Part shown: positions 10,482 to 21,713 of the stretch, piece by piece
Numbering within the stretch: position 1 is the stretch's first letter
How the letters are laid out: each line of letters begins with the position of its first letter
DNA from: JANRKH01 sp964351245
Lineage (GTDB): Bacteria > Pseudomonadota > Alphaproteobacteria > Rickettsiales > Rickettsiaceae
Reading direction: 5' to 3'
Length of the DNA stretch: 64,000 nucleotides
Assembly: GCA_964351245.1 (NCBI GenBank)
Contig: CAYGNF010000001.1
Coordinates: 8,711-72,710 of the forward strand
Translations under genes and position numbers: made by a program
Notes under the pieces: generated by a model
The model's input: only the letters and a program-made list of their open reading frames with translations
Told to the model about the DNA's origin: nothing
The model's database searches: none

Positions 10482-12502
10482 AGAGCCTCATGCAATAATT
10501 CTCTTGCGCAACTTGCCATAGTTTTAGATGCTCTAGAGATAGAATTCGAGAGATAAAAATTTACATATCGAGGCTTAATAGACTCATGAGTAATTTTTGC
10601 ATTAGATGAAAATTTGATTGCATGCTCTGTCCTACGTGTTTCTAGAAATTTACTCATCTCATATCTTAAGCCTGCAAGATCCTTAAATCCAAAATCGATG
10701 TTCAGTAGATTGCCTATGCGCATGATTATCTCATAATCTGGTAACGCATCAACGGGGCCGCGAACAGAAGCGTAAGCTTTCTGTATAATAGCTTCGTTAT
10801 TCATATAAGATGCATCTTTTTCTGAAAAAGCGTAAGCTGGTATTATGATGTCAGCTTTACCCGCGTTCAAATCTCCATGATGCCCTATATATACTATCAT
10901 ACCTTTTGATGTTTCTGGTATTGCAATCTCATCTGCATCCAGTAAAAATAATAGCTGCAATTCTCCTGATGTTACGTTCTTTACCATCTGGCTTGCGCTC
11001 AAACTTTTCTTTGCATTATAAAAACCAAGATCTAGAGCTCCAACTGTTGATGCATGATTGTGCAATATATTAAATCCATTCCATATATCATTGATTACTC
11101 CAAATTTCGAACATATTCGCTCAATAGATGCACAAATCGCTAATCCATCTTTGCGTAAATATACTCCGTCTCCAATAATGATTGTAGGTTTTTTGGATGT
11201 TTTAATTACTTCTGATAATGGATGTATCCCTTCTTCAATTTCGTTAAGAATAGCTGCATCATGACCTAAATACTTGGATGCAAAAGCTTCATCTATACTC
11301 TCTCCAATAGAATATATACTTAAATTTCCAGCTTTTTCTAATTTTGATATTCTAGCGCCGAGCACAGGAGCATTTTTTCTAATATTACATCCTATTACAA
11401 TCAATAAATCTGATTCTTCTAGGCCCTTATATCTTGTATTAAATAAATAATTTCCTCTTGATGATGCATCTATATTGTATCCAAACTGATTGTAATCAAC
11501 ATTTGAAGACCCAAGTCTGTTTAGCAATAATTTCGTTATATACATAGTCTCGAGATCTGTCATAATGCCAGCAATGGCTCCTATTTTAGATCGCTCAACT
11601 AAACGCAGAGTAGATGCGATCTTCTCCAGTGCATTTTCAATACTGGTTGGTATAAGCTTGCCATTTTTTCTGATATAAGACTTATCTATTCTTTGATTCT
11701 TAAGTCCATCATATGAGAATCTTATTCTATCAGAAATCCATTCCTCGTTTATATCTTCATTGATACTAGGGAGTACTCTCATTACTTCAAGCCCTCTTGA
11801 ATCTAAGGTAATATTTGAGCACATAGCGTCAAACACATCTAGGGATTTTGTGGATTTTAGCTCCCATTTTCTTGCAGTATATGCGTATGGCTTAGAGTTT
11901 AGGGCTCCTACTGGACACAAATCAATTATATTACCGGAGAGCTCAGAGGTAATAGATCTTCCTAAATATGAGCTTACCTCCATATTCTCTCCTCTACCTA
12001 TAGCTCCTAACTCTGATGTACCTGCTACATCCTCCATAAATCTTATACATCTTGTGCAATGAATGCACCGTGTCATATGGGTTTGAATCAAGGGACCCAT
12101 ATACTTATCGCTGACACCTCTTTTGATTTCTTGATATCGTGATGTTGGATTGCCATATTTATAAGATTGATCTTGCAAATCGCACTCACCCCCTTTATCA
12201 CATATAGGGCAATCAAGTGGGTGGTTTATAAGTAAAAACTCCATTACTCCTTGGCGGGCTTGTTGTACTTTGGCGCTATCTGTAAATACTTCCATTCCAT
12301 CAGACACAGGCATTGCGCATGAGGCTACTGGCTTTGGTGATTTTGCTACTTCAACCAAACACATTCTGCAATTGCCTGCTATTTTTAGACGATCATGATA
12401 ACAAAATCTAGGTATTGTAATTCCAGCTATCTCGCACGCTTGAATCAAAGCGATTCCATCTTCTACTTCTATCGCTTTTCCATCTATAGTTATTTTTGCC
12501 AT
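10478..12502 (-). CDS. nuoG: NADH-quinone oxidoreductase subunit G
   Basis: The 75-kDa peripheral-arm subunit of complex I, 674 residues. An N-terminal 2Fe-2S domain (Cys34, Cys45, Cys48, Cys62) is followed by the His/Cys 4Fe-4S motif [14 protein letters not shown] and a second set [15 protein letters not shown] degenerate molybdopterin-oxidoreductase domain follows. It is the first gene of the nuoG-H-I-J-K-L-M-N operon; nuoA-F are not in this window, an arrangement also seen in other Rickettsiales. Confidence 0.97.
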   Translation of the reverse strand: MAKITIDGKAIEVEDGIALIQACEIAGITIPRFCYHDRLKIAGNCRMCLVEVAKSPKPVASCAMPVSDGMEVFTDSAKVQQARQGVMEFLLINHPLDCPICDKGGECDLQDQSYKYGNPTSRYQEIKRGVSDKYMGPLIQTHMTRCIHCTRCIRFMEDVAGTSELGAIGRGENMEVSSYLGRSITSELSGNIIDLCPVGALNSKPYAYTARKWELKSTKSLDVFDAMCSNITLDSRGLEVMRVLPSINEDINEEWISDRIRFSYDGLKNQRIDKSYIRKNGKLIPTSIENALEKIASTLRLVERSKIGAIAGIMTDLETMYITKLLLNRLGSSNVDYNQFGYNIDASSRGNYLFNTRYKGLEESDLLIVIGCNIRKNAPVLGARISKLEKAGNLSIYSIGESIDEAFASKYLGHDAAILNEIEEGIHPLSEVIKTSKKPTIIIGDGVYLRKDGLAICASIERICSKFGVINDIWNGFNILHNHASTVGALDLGFYNAKKSLSASQMVKNVTSGELQLLFLLDADEIAIPETSKGMIVYIGHHGDLNAGKADIIIPAYAFSEKDASYMNNEAIIQKAYASVRGPVDALPDYEIIMRIGNLLNIDFGFKDLAGLRYEMSKFLETRRTEHAIKFSSNAKITHESIKPRYVNFYLSNSISRASKTMASCARELLHEAL

Positions 12503-12715
12503 GACATGATAAAGATTGGTTCTCCAAGTAGTATTATAAAAAGCATTGGGTTCTATATCAACCTAATAGTTTGCTTTTTATAGTTATAGAGAAGTTATGT
12601 GGTCCATGTGCATAGTTTACTAGGATTTGTAGTCGAAATCTTCCTTATGAAGGTTTCGTATAAGATTTATACCCCCGATGAGATAGATCAATCTATACAA
12701 CAGATGGGTACTATC
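12503..12715. other. Intergenic region between rbfA and nuoG, with hairpin
   Basis: This gap separates the end of the rimP-rbfA operon from the start of nuoG. At 12634-12658 lies a 10-bp inverted repeat (CGAAATCTTC and GAAGGTTTCG, loop CTTAT, one T/G position). No T-run follows on the minus strand, so it is not a classic terminator. A second short inverted repeat (ATAGAT/ATCTAT) is near 12687. The region should also hold the nuo promoter, which I could not fix. Confidence 0.4.
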
Positions 12716-13090
12716 TCAGAAAACTGGTTGGTCTAATAATTTACACAAGGTCTCTTCGACCGCAAATGCATTTTCTGCTCCTTTATCGTAATAAAATCTT
12801 AATTCAGGAGAATAACGGAGTTTGATTGATTCAGTAACTTGCTTTCTGATAGCATACTTAGATTCATCTAATGCGGTTAAAATTTTTGCAATATCAAGCG
12901 AAGTATCAAATGGTAGAAAATAGCAGGAAGCGTGCCTTAAATCAGCCGAAACTCTTACTGAAGTAATAGTAATACTGTGTTTAATTAAATTTATATCAAG
13001 CCCCCTTTTGCGTGCAAAAATATTTGCAAGACTTTGCTGAATTAGTGATGCTACTCTTAGCTGCCTACTGGTATTTTCAGAATTTTTCAT
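12716..13090 (-). CDS. rbfA: Ribosome-binding factor A
   Basis: RbfA helps mature the 30S subunit and the 16S rRNA 5' end. The 124-residue protein has the KH-like fold signature: N-terminal RVASLIQQSLANIF, then ITSVRVSADLRHA and YFLP, and C-terminal LRYSPELRFYYD. It is last in the rimP-nusA-YlxR-infB-rbfA operon, 26 bp after infB. Confidence 0.95.
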   Translation of the reverse strand: MKNSENTSRQLRVASLIQQSLANIFARKRGLDINLIKHSITITSVRVSADLRHASCYFLPFDTSLDIAKILTALDESKYAIRKQVTESIKLRYSPELRFYYDKGAENAFAVEETLCKLLDQPVF

Positions 13091-13116
13091 ATTAATCTCA
13101 TTAAAAATTGTGTCTT

Positions 13117-15549
13117 CTATAGGGTCCTTTTTTCTTCTATAAGCTGATACACCTCAACACTATCGCCTTCTCTCATGTCATCATATCCCTCAAACGCTAT
13201 ACCACACTCATAATTCTCCTTGACTTCTTTCACTTCATCTTTGAATCTTTTTAAAGTCTTGAGCTTGCCTTCATGAATCACTATATTATCCCTAATAAGC
13301 CGCACTCCAGCACCTCTCTTAATAGTACCCTTCGTGACATAACTACCAGCAACCTTACCGACTTTGGTGATATTAAATATTTGCCTTATTGATACGCTGC
13401 CAATATACACTTCCCGTACGATAGGAGATAGCATGTCAATCACGATAGATTTTATATCATCGAGTAAATTATATATTATTGAATAATATTTGATTTGCGT
13501 GCCTTCTCTATCAGCTGCAACTTGTACATTTGCCCCTGCCCTTACATTAAAACCAAGAATCATTGCCTTGGATGCACTGGCAAGATATGCATCAGATTCA
13601 GTAATGCCACCTACTCCCGAATGTATAATCCTGATACGCACTTCTTCGTTTACAATTTTTGCGATACTACTTATTATTGCCTCTAAAGATCCGTGTACAT
13701 CTGCTTTTAGTACTATCGCCAATTCTTTCACCCCAGATTCTCCTGCAGCCTTTAAGAACATTTCTTCTAAACTACTTTTGTGTATTTTTTCATTCTTCTT
13801 TTCTAGCGATTTTTTAATACGATATTCTGTTATATCTCTAGCTTGCTTTTCAGTTTGCACAACTGCAAACGGCTCTCCTGCAAGAGGGGCCTCTCCTAAT
13901 CCCCATACTTCAGTTGGCATAGAAGGTGAGCATGATTCTAGGTCTATCCCTTTATCATCAACCATTCTCTTAACTTTACCATAACAAGAACCGGCCACTA
14001 TCAGATCACCTTTTTTTAGCGTACCTCTTGTGACTAAAACTGTTGCAATGACTCCCCTACCTTTATCGACTCTAGATTCAATAACAGCACCTGAACAAGG
14101 AGCCGTAGGACTTGCTTTAATATCAGCCATTTCGGCAACTAGTAAAATCGCCTCTTCTAACTTATCTAGATTGATTTTTTTGGTAGCTGATACAGGTACT
14201 ACTATAATATCTCCCCCATATTCTTCTGCTACCAAGTTATTGCTCAGTAATTCATTTTTGACTTTGTCGATATTAGCGTCAGGCTTATCTATTTTATTAA
14301 TTGCAACAATAATAGGTACATTAGCTGCTTTGGCATGATTTATAGCCTCTATAGTCTGTGTCATTATGCCATCATCGGCTGCAACAACTAGTACTATTAT
14401 ATCTGTTATTTTTGCTCCTCTACTTCTCATCTCAGCAAAAGCTTCGTGACCGGGCGTATCTATGAAAGTAATACTTTTACCCGATGGAAGATTGACTCTA
14501 TAAGCGCCTATATGCTGAGTAATGCCTCCAGATTCTTGTGATACTACGTCTGTAGACTTCAGAGCATCAAGTAAGGATGTCTTACCATGATCCACGTGGC
14601 CCATAATCGTCACAACTGGTGCGCATGGTAATTTATCTTCCGTATCTTCTTCTTGTGAAATAAAGTTTTCTACGTCTGATTCATGCACTCTTTTAGTCTT
14701 GTGACCCATGGTTTCTACGATAATTTCAGCAGTATCTGCATCAATATTCTGACTTGCATTTGCAATCATGCCTAGCTTCATCAATGCTTTTATAACATCG
14801 GCAACTCTCTCAGACATTCTATTTGCTAACTCGCCTACGTTAATAAGCTCAGGAATTATCACTTCTCTATATACTTTATCTTGTTTAACTGTGAGCTTAC
14901 GTTTTTCCTTTTCTCTTGCGCGCTTAATCGAGGCAAGGCTTCTGGTTCTTGTTCTTGAGCTATCTCCATCCTCAGATTGAAGCATTCCAAAAATATCATT
15001 TTTCTTGAGTTTTTTTGGCTCTTCCCACTTGGATTTTACCGGGGCTCTCTCTGCATCTTTTACAATCACTGAGTCAGATGCTTGCATAACATCTGTCTTA
15101 ATATGCACTGGTTTTAAATTTTTATTACCGTGCTTAGCATCATCTACCTCTACTGACTCGGCAACCCTTCCTCCTGGATTATTCCTAGTAGATTCTTTTG
15201 CTTGTGAGCGTTCGAGCTCTGCTTGAGCTACAGCTTTACTTCTTCTTTCTTGCTCAATTTCTCTTTGTTTTGCATCTTCTGCTGCTCTTCTAAGTAAATT
15301 AAGCTTACTATTTACAACCCCTTCTTCGTGAGATATCGAACTACTATTATTTTCCTGAGATGCATTTCGTGTAAGGAGAGATGGGCTACCTGATTGACCT
15401 CTTTTTACCTCTACTGCTACAGAATTAGCCTTACTAGATACATATGTTTTACGCAAACCGGATGAGTCTATAGGTCTTGATAAAGTTAATTTATTAGAGC
15501 CAAGAGTTAGTTTTTTTGGTTTATCGTCTGTGTTATTTTTTTCTGTCAT
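13117..15549 (-). CDS. infB: Translation initiation factor IF-2
   Basis: IF-2 is the GTPase that places fMet-tRNA on the 30S subunit and promotes subunit joining. It has 810 residues: an alphaproteobacterial N-terminus ([15 protein letters not shown]), a charged coiled region to about residue 200, the IF2N domain, then the G domain with [20 protein letters not shown] and NKIDKP, and the C-terminal domains. The start codon overlaps the upstream stop (ATGA), implying coupled translation. Confidence 0.97.
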   Translation of the reverse strand: MTEKNNTDDKPKKLTLGSNKLTLSRPIDSSGLRKTYVSSKANSVAVEVKRGQSGSPSLLTRNASQENNSSSISHEEGVVNSKLNLLRRAAEDAKQREIEQERRSKAVAQAELERSQAKESTRNNPGGRVAESVEVDDAKHGNKNLKPVHIKTDVMQASDSVIVKDAERAPVKSKWEEPKKLKKNDIFGMLQSEDGDSSRTRTRSLASIKRAREKEKRKLTVKQDKVYREVIIPELINVGELANRMSERVADVIKALMKLGMIANASQNIDADTAEIIVETMGHKTKRVHESDVENFISQEEDTEDKLPCAPVVTIMGHVDHGKTSLLDALKSTDVVSQESGGITQHIGAYRVNLPSGKSITFIDTPGHEAFAEMRSRGAKITDIIVLVVAADDGIMTQTIEAINHAKAANVPIIVAINKIDKPDANIDKVKNELLSNNLVAEEYGGDIIVVPVSATKKINLDKLEEAILLVAEMADIKASPTAPCSGAVIESRVDKGRGVIATVLVTRGTLKKGDLIVAGSCYGKVKRMVDDKGIDLESCSPSMPTEVWGLGEAPLAGEPFAVVQTEKQARDITEYRIKKSLEKKNEKIHKSSLEEMFLKAAGESGVKELAIVLKADVHGSLEAIISSIAKIVNEEVRIRIIHSGVGGITESDAYLASASKAMILGFNVRAGANVQVAADREGTQIKYYSIIYNLLDDIKSIVIDMLSPIVREVYIGSVSIRQIFNITKVGKVAGSYVTKGTIKRGAGVRLIRDNIVIHEGKLKTLKRFKDEVKEVKENYECGIAFEGYDDMREGDSVEVYQLIEEKRTL

Positions 15550-16094
15550 CTTTGTTCATTAAAAAATTTGTATTTCTGGTATAGTAAAGCTACTTCTTGC
15601 GCAAAATTATCTGAAAGGCATAAATATTTTACCGCGTTTTTCCCCAAAGTATCAGAGAGTTCTTGTGAAGAAAATAACTCTATTATATTCATATTTGCAG
15701 TTCTAAATTTCTCTCTTTCACTAGCGTCATAAGCTTGAACAATCAAAAGATCTGATTTTGTTCTTAGCGTATCCTCTAATCGAGATTTACCAATATATAT
15801 CTTTCCAGACTTTTTAGCTAGTGCAATAAAATCTATCATCCTATTATAATAATATTGCAAAATCCTAGATCTCACAATTTCTTTGCTTATAGAGCAATTA
15901 AAATACTCGCACAAAAACTCATCCGTTAGCCATCTATGCACAAGATCATCGTCTGAAGTGATTATTAGATTCGGTCCATCTAAAACAAAGTCAGGATCAA
16001 AGCATATATCGGAATCCTTAGAAAGGACAAATCTGTAAGCACCTTGCGTTTTTACATAGTTTTTTGTAATATAGCAAAGATATTTTTTTGGCAC
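15546..16094 (-). CDS. YlxR/DUF448 plus L7Ae-like RNA-binding protein
   Basis: A 182-residue protein between nusA and infB, where alphaproteobacteria encode a YlxR-type nucleic-acid-binding domain fused to an L7Ae/YlxQ-like domain. The N-terminal part (to about residue 55) is divergent YlxR; the C-terminal part has the L7Ae-like stretch [19 protein letters not shown] near 85-105. The start is GTG (16092-16094), and the stop overlaps infB by 4 bp. The role is probably rRNA or tRNA related and is inferred mainly from position. Confidence 0.75.
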   Translation of the reverse strand: MPKKYLCYITKNYVKTQGAYRFVLSKDSDICFDPDFVLDGPNLIITSDDDLVHRWLTDEFLCEYFNCSISKEIVRSRILQYYYNRMIDFIALAKKSGKIYIGKSRLEDTLRTKSDLLIVQAYDASEREKFRTANMNIIELFSSQELSDTLGKNAVKYLCLSDNFAQEVALLYQKYKFFNEQR

Positions 16095-16165
16095 GTATCT
16101 CCTGTTTAAAATTCGTTGCTCATGCTTATAAAAATGCTACCGATACGCATAACATATTCATGGCG

Positions 16166-17659
16166 CTAATCTTTAGTTCTAGACTTAGCTAGATTAATCA
16201 CTGATTCTATCTCTGCATTTTCTACTTTAAGCTCAGGCAAGATACTTCTAAAATCCTGTACTGTCAATTCCGCAAGATCCTCTAAGTTTTTTACGCCATT
16301 CTCTGCAAGAGTTACGAGTTGATCCAAAGAAATACTGAGTGTATCTAGCAATTCTTGATCTACTCCAAGATACTCAAGTTTCGCTAACAAGTCAGTATTT
16401 TTATTATTTACGTGCTCTTCTGCTCTGCGCTTCAGTTCTGTGACTAGTTCTTCATCAAAACCTTCAATGGACAATAAAGAGTCTATCTCGGAGATTGCGA
16501 TTTGCTCGACTGAAGAATATCCTTCTACTGCTAAGAGCTGAGCTACTACCTCTTCCATTTCTAGTGCCTCCATAAATAAAGATGTAGATGCACTGAATTC
16601 TTGTACTCTTTTTGTAGATTCTTGCTCTTCAGTCATGACTTCAATATGCCATCCGGTAAGCTGGGATGCTAATCTAACATTCTGACCTCTTCTACCTATT
16701 GCTATGCTACATTGATCAGTTGGAACTATAATCTCAGCATTTTTTCTATCTTCATTAATAATAACTTTACTAATCTCTGCAGGTGACATTGAATTTACAA
16801 TATATTGAGCAGGATCTTTACTCCACAATATAACATCAATTTTTTCTCCGCCAAGCTCGTTTGTCACCGCCTTTATCCTGCTACCCTTCATACCGATACA
16901 AGAGCCAACAGCATCAATGCTAACATCACTTGCAAAAACTGATACTTTTGCTTTAGAGCCAGGATCTCTTGCTACAGATTTGATCTCAATTTGATTTTCA
17001 TATATCTCGGGAATCTCTATAGCCATTAACTTTGCAAGAAACATACTATCACTACGAGATAAGAAAATTTGCGGACCTTTTGGTAGCCTCTCTACATTCA
17101 TTACATATGCTTTGATTCTATCATTAATCTTAAATATTTCTGCTTTGATTTGTTGATCTCTCTTGATCACGGCTTCGGTTCTACCAAGATCTACTACAAT
17201 CTCTCCAAATTCTAATCTCTTGACTACTCCGCCTATGATTTCTCCTACTCTATCTTTGAAATCTTCGTATTGTTTTTCTCTTTCTGCGTCTCTTACTTTT
17301 TGCACTATCACTTGTTTGGCAGACTGAGCAGAAACTCTTACAAGATCAATAGGTGGTAAAAGCTCAAGAATATGATCTCCGATCTGTAGAGCAGGGTCAC
17401 GCTCTTGGGCATCTGGTAGTGATATCTCAGTTACTAAGTTTTCAGGATTCTCAACTATATCAAGAGCTCTATATAAACTGATTTCGCCAGTCTTATGGTT
17501 AATCTCTGCTTTAATATTTTGCTCATGGCCGTATTTTCTTCGCCCCGCTACTGCTATTGCATCTTCCATTGAAGATAGTACTACATCTATAGTAATACCC
17601 TTTTCTCGCGCTACTGACTCTGCAATTTGCAATATTTCAGCACTACCTTTATTTAACAT
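16166..17659 (-). CDS. nusA: Transcription termination/antitermination factor NusA
   Basis: NusA binds RNA polymerase and nascent RNA and controls pausing, termination and rrn antitermination. The order is N-terminal polymerase-binding domain, S1 domain (about 135-200), two KH domains (GSCIGMKGSRIKAV and IAIGRRGQNVRLA), and two C-terminal helix-hairpin repeats typical of alphaproteobacteria. It has 497 residues, sits 14 bp after rimP and shares its operon. Confidence 0.97.
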   Translation of the reverse strand: MLNKGSAEILQIAESVAREKGITIDVVLSSMEDAIAVAGRRKYGHEQNIKAEINHKTGEISLYRALDIVENPENLVTEISLPDAQERDPALQIGDHILELLPPIDLVRVSAQSAKQVIVQKVRDAEREKQYEDFKDRVGEIIGGVVKRLEFGEIVVDLGRTEAVIKRDQQIKAEIFKINDRIKAYVMNVERLPKGPQIFLSRSDSMFLAKLMAIEIPEIYENQIEIKSVARDPGSKAKVSVFASDVSIDAVGSCIGMKGSRIKAVTNELGGEKIDVILWSKDPAQYIVNSMSPAEISKVIINEDRKNAEIIVPTDQCSIAIGRRGQNVRLASQLTGWHIEVMTEEQESTKRVQEFSASTSLFMEALEMEEVVAQLLAVEGYSSVEQIAISEIDSLLSIEGFDEELVTELKRRAEEHVNNKNTDLLAKLEYLGVDQELLDTLSISLDQLVTLAENGVKNLEDLAELTVQDFRSILPELKVENAEIESVINLAKSRTKD

Positions 17660-17673
17660 AATTGCTCCATAAT

Positions 17674-18204
17674 TTATTGATTCAGTTGTGGTTTTTTATT
17701 TTTATCGCTTTTAGACAAACTCTCCCTAAACATACTCTCGGAAAAAATTAACTTAGCATGTTTAATTTCTTGGAACTCGAATGCTACAACAGCACTATTA
17801 GGTAACTTCAGCATTACCTTGCTATTTTCTACTCCCGTGATTTCGGCCTGAAAATTCCTTGATCCTTCGTAAGGATTACATAGCTTGACCTTGGCAATAC
17901 GATTTTTAAATCTTTCATAATCTTCTAGCTTTACAAGTGGTCTTTCTATGCCGGCAGAAGATACTTCGAGATAATATTTATCAGAAATAATATCTTCTAC
18001 ATCAAGTAAAGTAGCAAAATGCATACTCACATCCTTGCAATCTTTTATTGTAACACTCTGATGATCGAGTCTATCTATTGATATTTCTAGTACTTTTCTT
18101 ACACTTCCTGAAAATGTTATTTTAACAATTTCAAAGCCAAGGCTATTTGCTAATGGAAGCAATGCATTGTGTATTGTGGTCTCTGTGCCAGGTAAATTTA
18201 TCAT
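17674..18204 (-). CDS. rimP: Ribosome maturation factor RimP
   Basis: RimP acts in 30S assembly and is the usual first gene of the nusA-infB operon. The chosen ATG at 18204 gives a normal N-terminus (MINLPGTETTIHNALLPLA); a start seven codons upstream would add only a short hydrophobic leader. The motifs YYLEVSSAGIERPL and a C-terminal SH3-like domain are present. Confidence 0.93.
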   Translation of the reverse strand: MINLPGTETTIHNALLPLANSLGFEIVKITFSGSVRKVLEISIDRLDHQSVTIKDCKDVSMHFATLLDVEDIISDKYYLEVSSAGIERPLVKLEDYERFKNRIAKVKLCNPYEGSRNFQAEITGVENSKVMLKLPNSAVVAFEFQEIKHAKLIFSESMFRESLSKSDKNKKPQLNQ

Positions 18205-18344
18205 ATCCAGTAACAAGATTAGCAAGCATGAGCAGAAAGGTGATGGGTAAATAATGAAACACTATTTTCATCTGAAAACTTAAGAATAGTATATTAAGTT
18301 TTAGTAAGACTTGTATCTTTTTGCTATGCTATATATAAAAATGC

Positions 18345-18370
18345 AAAAAGACGAGTCAAGCTCGCCTTTT
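18345..18370 (-). terminator. Rho-independent terminator after perM
   Basis: Read on the minus strand this is GGCGAG, loop CTTGA, CTCGTC, then TTTTT. The six-pair stem includes one G-U pair and is flanked by an A-run that pairs with the T-run. It lies about 100 bp past the perM stop and before the rimP operon. Confidence 0.75.
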
Positions 18371-18467
18371 CACGTGTTATTTAAAACTTGGTGGTAAAAC
18401 TAACATATATCAATAGTTAAGTCAATAGTCTTTCGTAAAAAATCTCCACCGCATAAGGATGCCTTTA

Positions 18468-19511
18468 TTAATTCTTAGAATCTAATTCTAAAATTAATTT
18501 CTTGCATACAATTTTTACAACTCCAACTAATGGCACGGCAAGCAATACTCCCATTATCCCAAAAAACTCACCCAGTACAAGTATAGAAAAAATTATCGTC
18601 AAAGGATGTATGCCTAGTGTATCTCCTATAATTTTTGGATAAAGCAGCATATTCTCTATTATCTGGGCTAAGAAAAATATGCCTAAAATCCAGATCTGCT
18701 CAATGCCGAAGCCGTTATTTAAAAAACTTACTCCAATACAAGAGATGATAGTAATAGCTGCTCCAACGAAAGGTATAATTATAGAACATCCAAACAATAC
18801 TCCAAATAATAACGCATACTCAAAACCTATTAAATTTAGGGCAATAACGTAATAAATACTCGTAAGAATCATCACCTTAAAAGATGCGAGCAAAAATCCA
18901 AAAATTAGTATATATATTTCATCTAATATACTGTTCATTTTTTTAAATCCGATTTTAGTGATTAACCACCTAAAATCTCTCTCTATAGTAGGGAAATCGA
19001 TTAAAAAAAAGAATAATACTACGGGAAACAAGAGTATCATAAATAATAAATTTGCAGTAAAGCTTGCGTATTGCAATGCTATGTCAACTGCATCGCCAGC
19101 ATTTTTGTATGAGATTCTAAAATTTGTAATCATGTCATTCATATAAATAAATGCATTTTCTCCAAAATAAAATTTTATACTATCAAGTAATTTTGGCATT
19201 AAATCATACAACAGAACGGCTTGAAATGCAGGAAATTTATGAATCAAATCATTAATCTGAGCGATGCATAATGGAATGATTAATACAATGGATAGGGCAA
19301 ATGTCGCAGCAAAGCATATATATACAAAAGATGCGCAATATAGGTATTGCATATTGAAATATTGACTTAATATCCTTGCAATACCCTTGAGTATATAAGC
19401 GACTAAAAATGCTATTAAAAATGTCAATACTACACCGGATGCGTAGTGACAAATTAGGAGTAATATGATGAATAATATACTCATTAATAAACTTTGTGGA
19501 GATAATTTCAT
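18468..19511 (-). CDS. AI-2E family (PerM-like) membrane permease
   Basis: A 347-residue polytopic membrane protein with the AI-2E transporter family layout: about eight hydrophobic segments, a central soluble loop near residues 85-140, and the conserved late motifs GVLFGCSIIIPFVGA and LGIHPLTIIFSILVLGEFFGIMG (read in parts). Family members export small molecules or act as Na+/H+ antiporters; the substrate here is unknown. Its ATG overlaps the upstream stop by one base (TAATG), so the pair is coupled. Confidence 0.85.
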   Translation of the reverse strand: MKLSPQSLLMSILFIILLLICHYASGVVLTFLIAFLVAYILKGIARILSQYFNMQYLYCASFVYICFAATFALSIVLIIPLCIAQINDLIHKFPAFQAVLLYDLMPKLLDSIKFYFGENAFIYMNDMITNFRISYKNAGDAVDIALQYASFTANLLFMILLFPVVLFFFLIDFPTIERDFRWLITKIGFKKMNSILDEIYILIFGFLLASFKVMILTSIYYVIALNLIGFEYALLFGVLFGCSIIIPFVGAAITIISCIGVSFLNNGFGIEQIWILGIFFLAQIIENMLLYPKIIGDTLGIHPLTIIFSILVLGEFFGIMGVLLAVPLVGVVKIVCKKLILELDSKN

Positions 19512-20845
19512 TAACCCCCTACATTAATAATTACTGGGTTTTTCTCTTGGTTATAAAAGAAACTGAGTTTATTATCATAAAATTTCTGCATCAAAGACAA
19601 GGTATCAAGATCAGTGTAAATCTTTATTTGGTAAGTCATTTCATATCCTACTAAGATACTAAACTTTTTAATATCAGGAATATTATTTAGTTTTTGTTGT
19701 ATTTTTTGTAATTCGCCGTCATAATTTATCTGCATTAAGAAAGTGTAGTAGTTTTTATCTGCATGATTCGATGAATCACTTGATCTACCTATACCAAACT
19801 TTTCCATAAGATAGGCAGATAGAGCGTTGTTCTTCTGTAAAGGTTTACCGTATTCTTCTATCAAATCATCGATTATTTTATTCGTGATATTTACTAAATC
19901 AACCTTTGAAGTTTTTGATAAATTAAATTCTATCACCCTCTTTTGGCGAGATTGTTCTGAGATGATAGTATATTCTAATCTAAATAATGAGTTACCGTTA
20001 GATTTATTAGTAATAAACTCTCCGGTAGGTATAATCACTCTATTAAAAAGTTTATTTGGTAATTTAGAAATTAACTGCTCAAAGCTTAATTGAAATAAAT
20101 TCTCCTCATTCACTCCAACTTCTCTGTATTTAGATGGTGCTAACAATATTAAACTATTATCTATTAGTTTTTGCCTAGCGCTCATCCAAGATCCTACCCA
20201 CCCCTTACTTCTACTATCGAAGTAAATTGACTTATTGATCTTAAAAACCGGTATCACCATAGCTGATAAAAACTTCTCTCTTATATCTTCTGAGGTATAT
20301 TTCTTTATCAGACTATTAACAGAGGATTGCTTGAATGAAAATGTTATAGTGCTAGAATATTTAGCGCCTGATAGATACTCCTCTGACTTCTCGTTAGAAA
20401 ATATGATATCGTCAAATACTTCCCGCAATTCATTTGGTGGTATTTTTTTTAGAAACTCGCTATTTTCTTGGTTACTCAAACCCAAACTATCGGCCATAAT
20501 AATTAAGGCTCTGTTCATAGCCTTATCAATCGCTTTAACTTTTGCTTCATATTGGTTATTGCCTACGCTTTCTGCGTAAATCTGATCTAGCACCGCTCCA
20601 TCTGCAAAAGCAGAGCAGCATGTCATCAGCATCATGAATAGAGTAGTAACTTTAGGGCTAAAAAATATATTGTACGAATGCAATATTGTCCTTAATTCCT
20701 TTACTACATTCATTATTTTGCATGTAACAGTAGATATAAATCCCAAAATAACACTAATGAAACAAGTCAAGTAATGTAAGAGAGTATGTGTGATAAGCGA
20801 GAGTAACCTACGATGTATTTTTAGTTCATGCATATTTATTTTCAT
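19511..20845 (-). CDS. DUF2066-like secreted protein
   Basis: A 444-residue protein with an N-terminal hydrophobic export signal (ending near C-S-A-F-A-D, about residue 82 from the first ATG) and a mature region resembling the DUF2066 family: QYEAKVKAIDKAMNRAL, then a long mixed alpha/beta domain. The family is of unknown function. The N-terminus is unsettled: an ATG at 20713 would give a more ordinary signal peptide, and neither start has a clear ribosome-binding site. It is coupled to perM. Confidence 0.55.
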   Translation of the reverse strand: MKINMHELKIHRRLLSLITHTLLHYLTCFISVILGFISTVTCKIMNVVKELRTILHSYNIFFSPKVTTLFMMLMTCCSAFADGAVLDQIYAESVGNNQYEAKVKAIDKAMNRALIIMADSLGLSNQENSEFLKKIPPNELREVFDDIIFSNEKSEEYLSGAKYSSTITFSFKQSSVNSLIKKYTSEDIREKFLSAMVIPVFKINKSIYFDSRSKGWVGSWMSARQKLIDNSLILLAPSKYREVGVNEENLFQLSFEQLISKLPNKLFNRVIIPTGEFITNKSNGNSLFRLEYTIISEQSRQKRVIEFNLSKTSKVDLVNITNKIIDDLIEEYGKPLQKNNALSAYLMEKFGIGRSSDSSNHADKNYYTFLMQINYDGELQKIQQKLNNIPDIKKFSILVGYEMTYQIKIYTDLDTLSLMQKFYDNKLSFFYNQEKNPVIINVGG

Positions 20846-20955
20846 CTAAATTACTAATAATATTATGCATATACCTCTAATAAGCATATCTTGCGAGTCA
20901 AGAGTTTATAAATTAATATCAGGCATTACTGCATATTTCTTTTGTCAAAAATATG

Positions 20956-20984
20956 AAGCTAGATTCCCGATAAGACTCTAGCTT
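20956..20984 (-). terminator. Likely terminator after grpE
   Basis: A perfect 8-bp inverted repeat, AAGCTAGA and TCTAGCTT, with a 13-base loop. On the minus strand it follows the grpE stop by about 30 bp and is followed by ATTTTT a few bases later. The T-run offset makes it less than ideal. Confidence 0.55.
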
Positions 20985-21013
20985 TTGCCGAATCCGCTTT
21001 TATAATATTAAAG

Positions 21014-21532
21014 TTACTCTTGTGGTTTTGCAACAGAAACAGATGCGGGACGTATTAATCTATCCTTTATTTTATAGCCCACTTGCATTAAACCCACTAT
21101 AGTATCTCGTTCTTGCTGAGTATCTTCTACCTGAGATATGGCAAAGTGATGATTATAGTCAAATCTATCGCCTTGGTTTGGCGCAATTACTGTAATATTG
21201 TTTTTTGTAAATACTTGAGACAATTCTTTATGAGTCATAACTACACCATCAAAAAATTGCATCATCTCTGCGGGTAAATTTTCGGGCTTAAACTGAATAG
21301 CGCGATCTAGATTATCTAATACTGATATCAGGTCTTTTGCAAAATTAGTGATGGAGTAATTTCTAATATCTTCAATTTGTTTCTCATATCTTTTGCGTAA
21401 ATTGTCGTTTTCAGCTGCGCTTCTCAGCAATCTGTCGTTTAATTCGCTTATCTGGTGCTCGATTTGCTCCTGTGTTATTTCTTCAGTTTTTAGATCTTCT
21501 ATTACTGGCTCAGTAGACTGGGTATTATCCAT
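21014..21532 (-). CDS. grpE: Nucleotide exchange factor GrpE
   Basis: GrpE releases ADP from DnaK in the Hsp70 cycle. The 172 residues include an N-terminal acidic tail, a long coiled-coil (about 20-75) and the beta-wing domain with DNLDRAI and the C-terminal signature VGLMQVGYKIKDRLIRPASVSVAK (read in parts). AAGGAA lies just upstream of the ATG. A heat-shock sigma promoter precedes it (see 21567-21594). dnaK is not adjacent. Confidence 0.96.
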   Translation of the reverse strand: MDNTQSTEPVIEDLKTEEITQEQIEHQISELNDRLLRSAAENDNLRKRYEKQIEDIRNYSITNFAKDLISVLDNLDRAIQFKPENLPAEMMQFFDGVVMTHKELSQVFTKNNITVIAPNQGDRFDYNHHFAISQVEDTQQERDTIVGLMQVGYKIKDRLIRPASVSVAKPQE

Positions 21533-21566
21533 AAATATTTCCTTATAATTGTATTTGTAAAATTTA

Positions 21567-21594
21567 ATATGGGGACTAAATTAAAAATTTCAAG
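21567..21594 (-). promoter_or_regulatory. Sigma-32 heat-shock promoter of grpE
   Basis: On the minus strand CTTGAAA (21588-21594) and CCCCATAT (21567-21574) are separated by 13 bases. This is a full match to the CTTGAAA/CCCCATnT RpoH consensus. The -10 box is 35 bp upstream of the grpE ATG. Confidence 0.85.
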
Positions 21595-21713
21595 TGCATG
21601 ACAGAGTTTATATATACGCAAATATTGCTCATTGATGAATCCACGCTTTATAATACTACAAAAAATGTTATTTTTTATACTTCTCAGTAAATCATAATTC
21701 CCTATTATAGCAC

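Noticed and set aside
13490..13984. 164-codon plus-strand frame opposite infB
   Set aside because: It is the antisense shadow of the conserved IF-2 C-terminal domains.
18366..18381. Possible parS site around CACGTG (18371-18376)
   Set aside because: The core CACGTG is present, but the right arm (TTATT) does not match the AAACA expected of TGTTTCACGTGAAACA. It also abuts a terminator. Only a half-site by chance.
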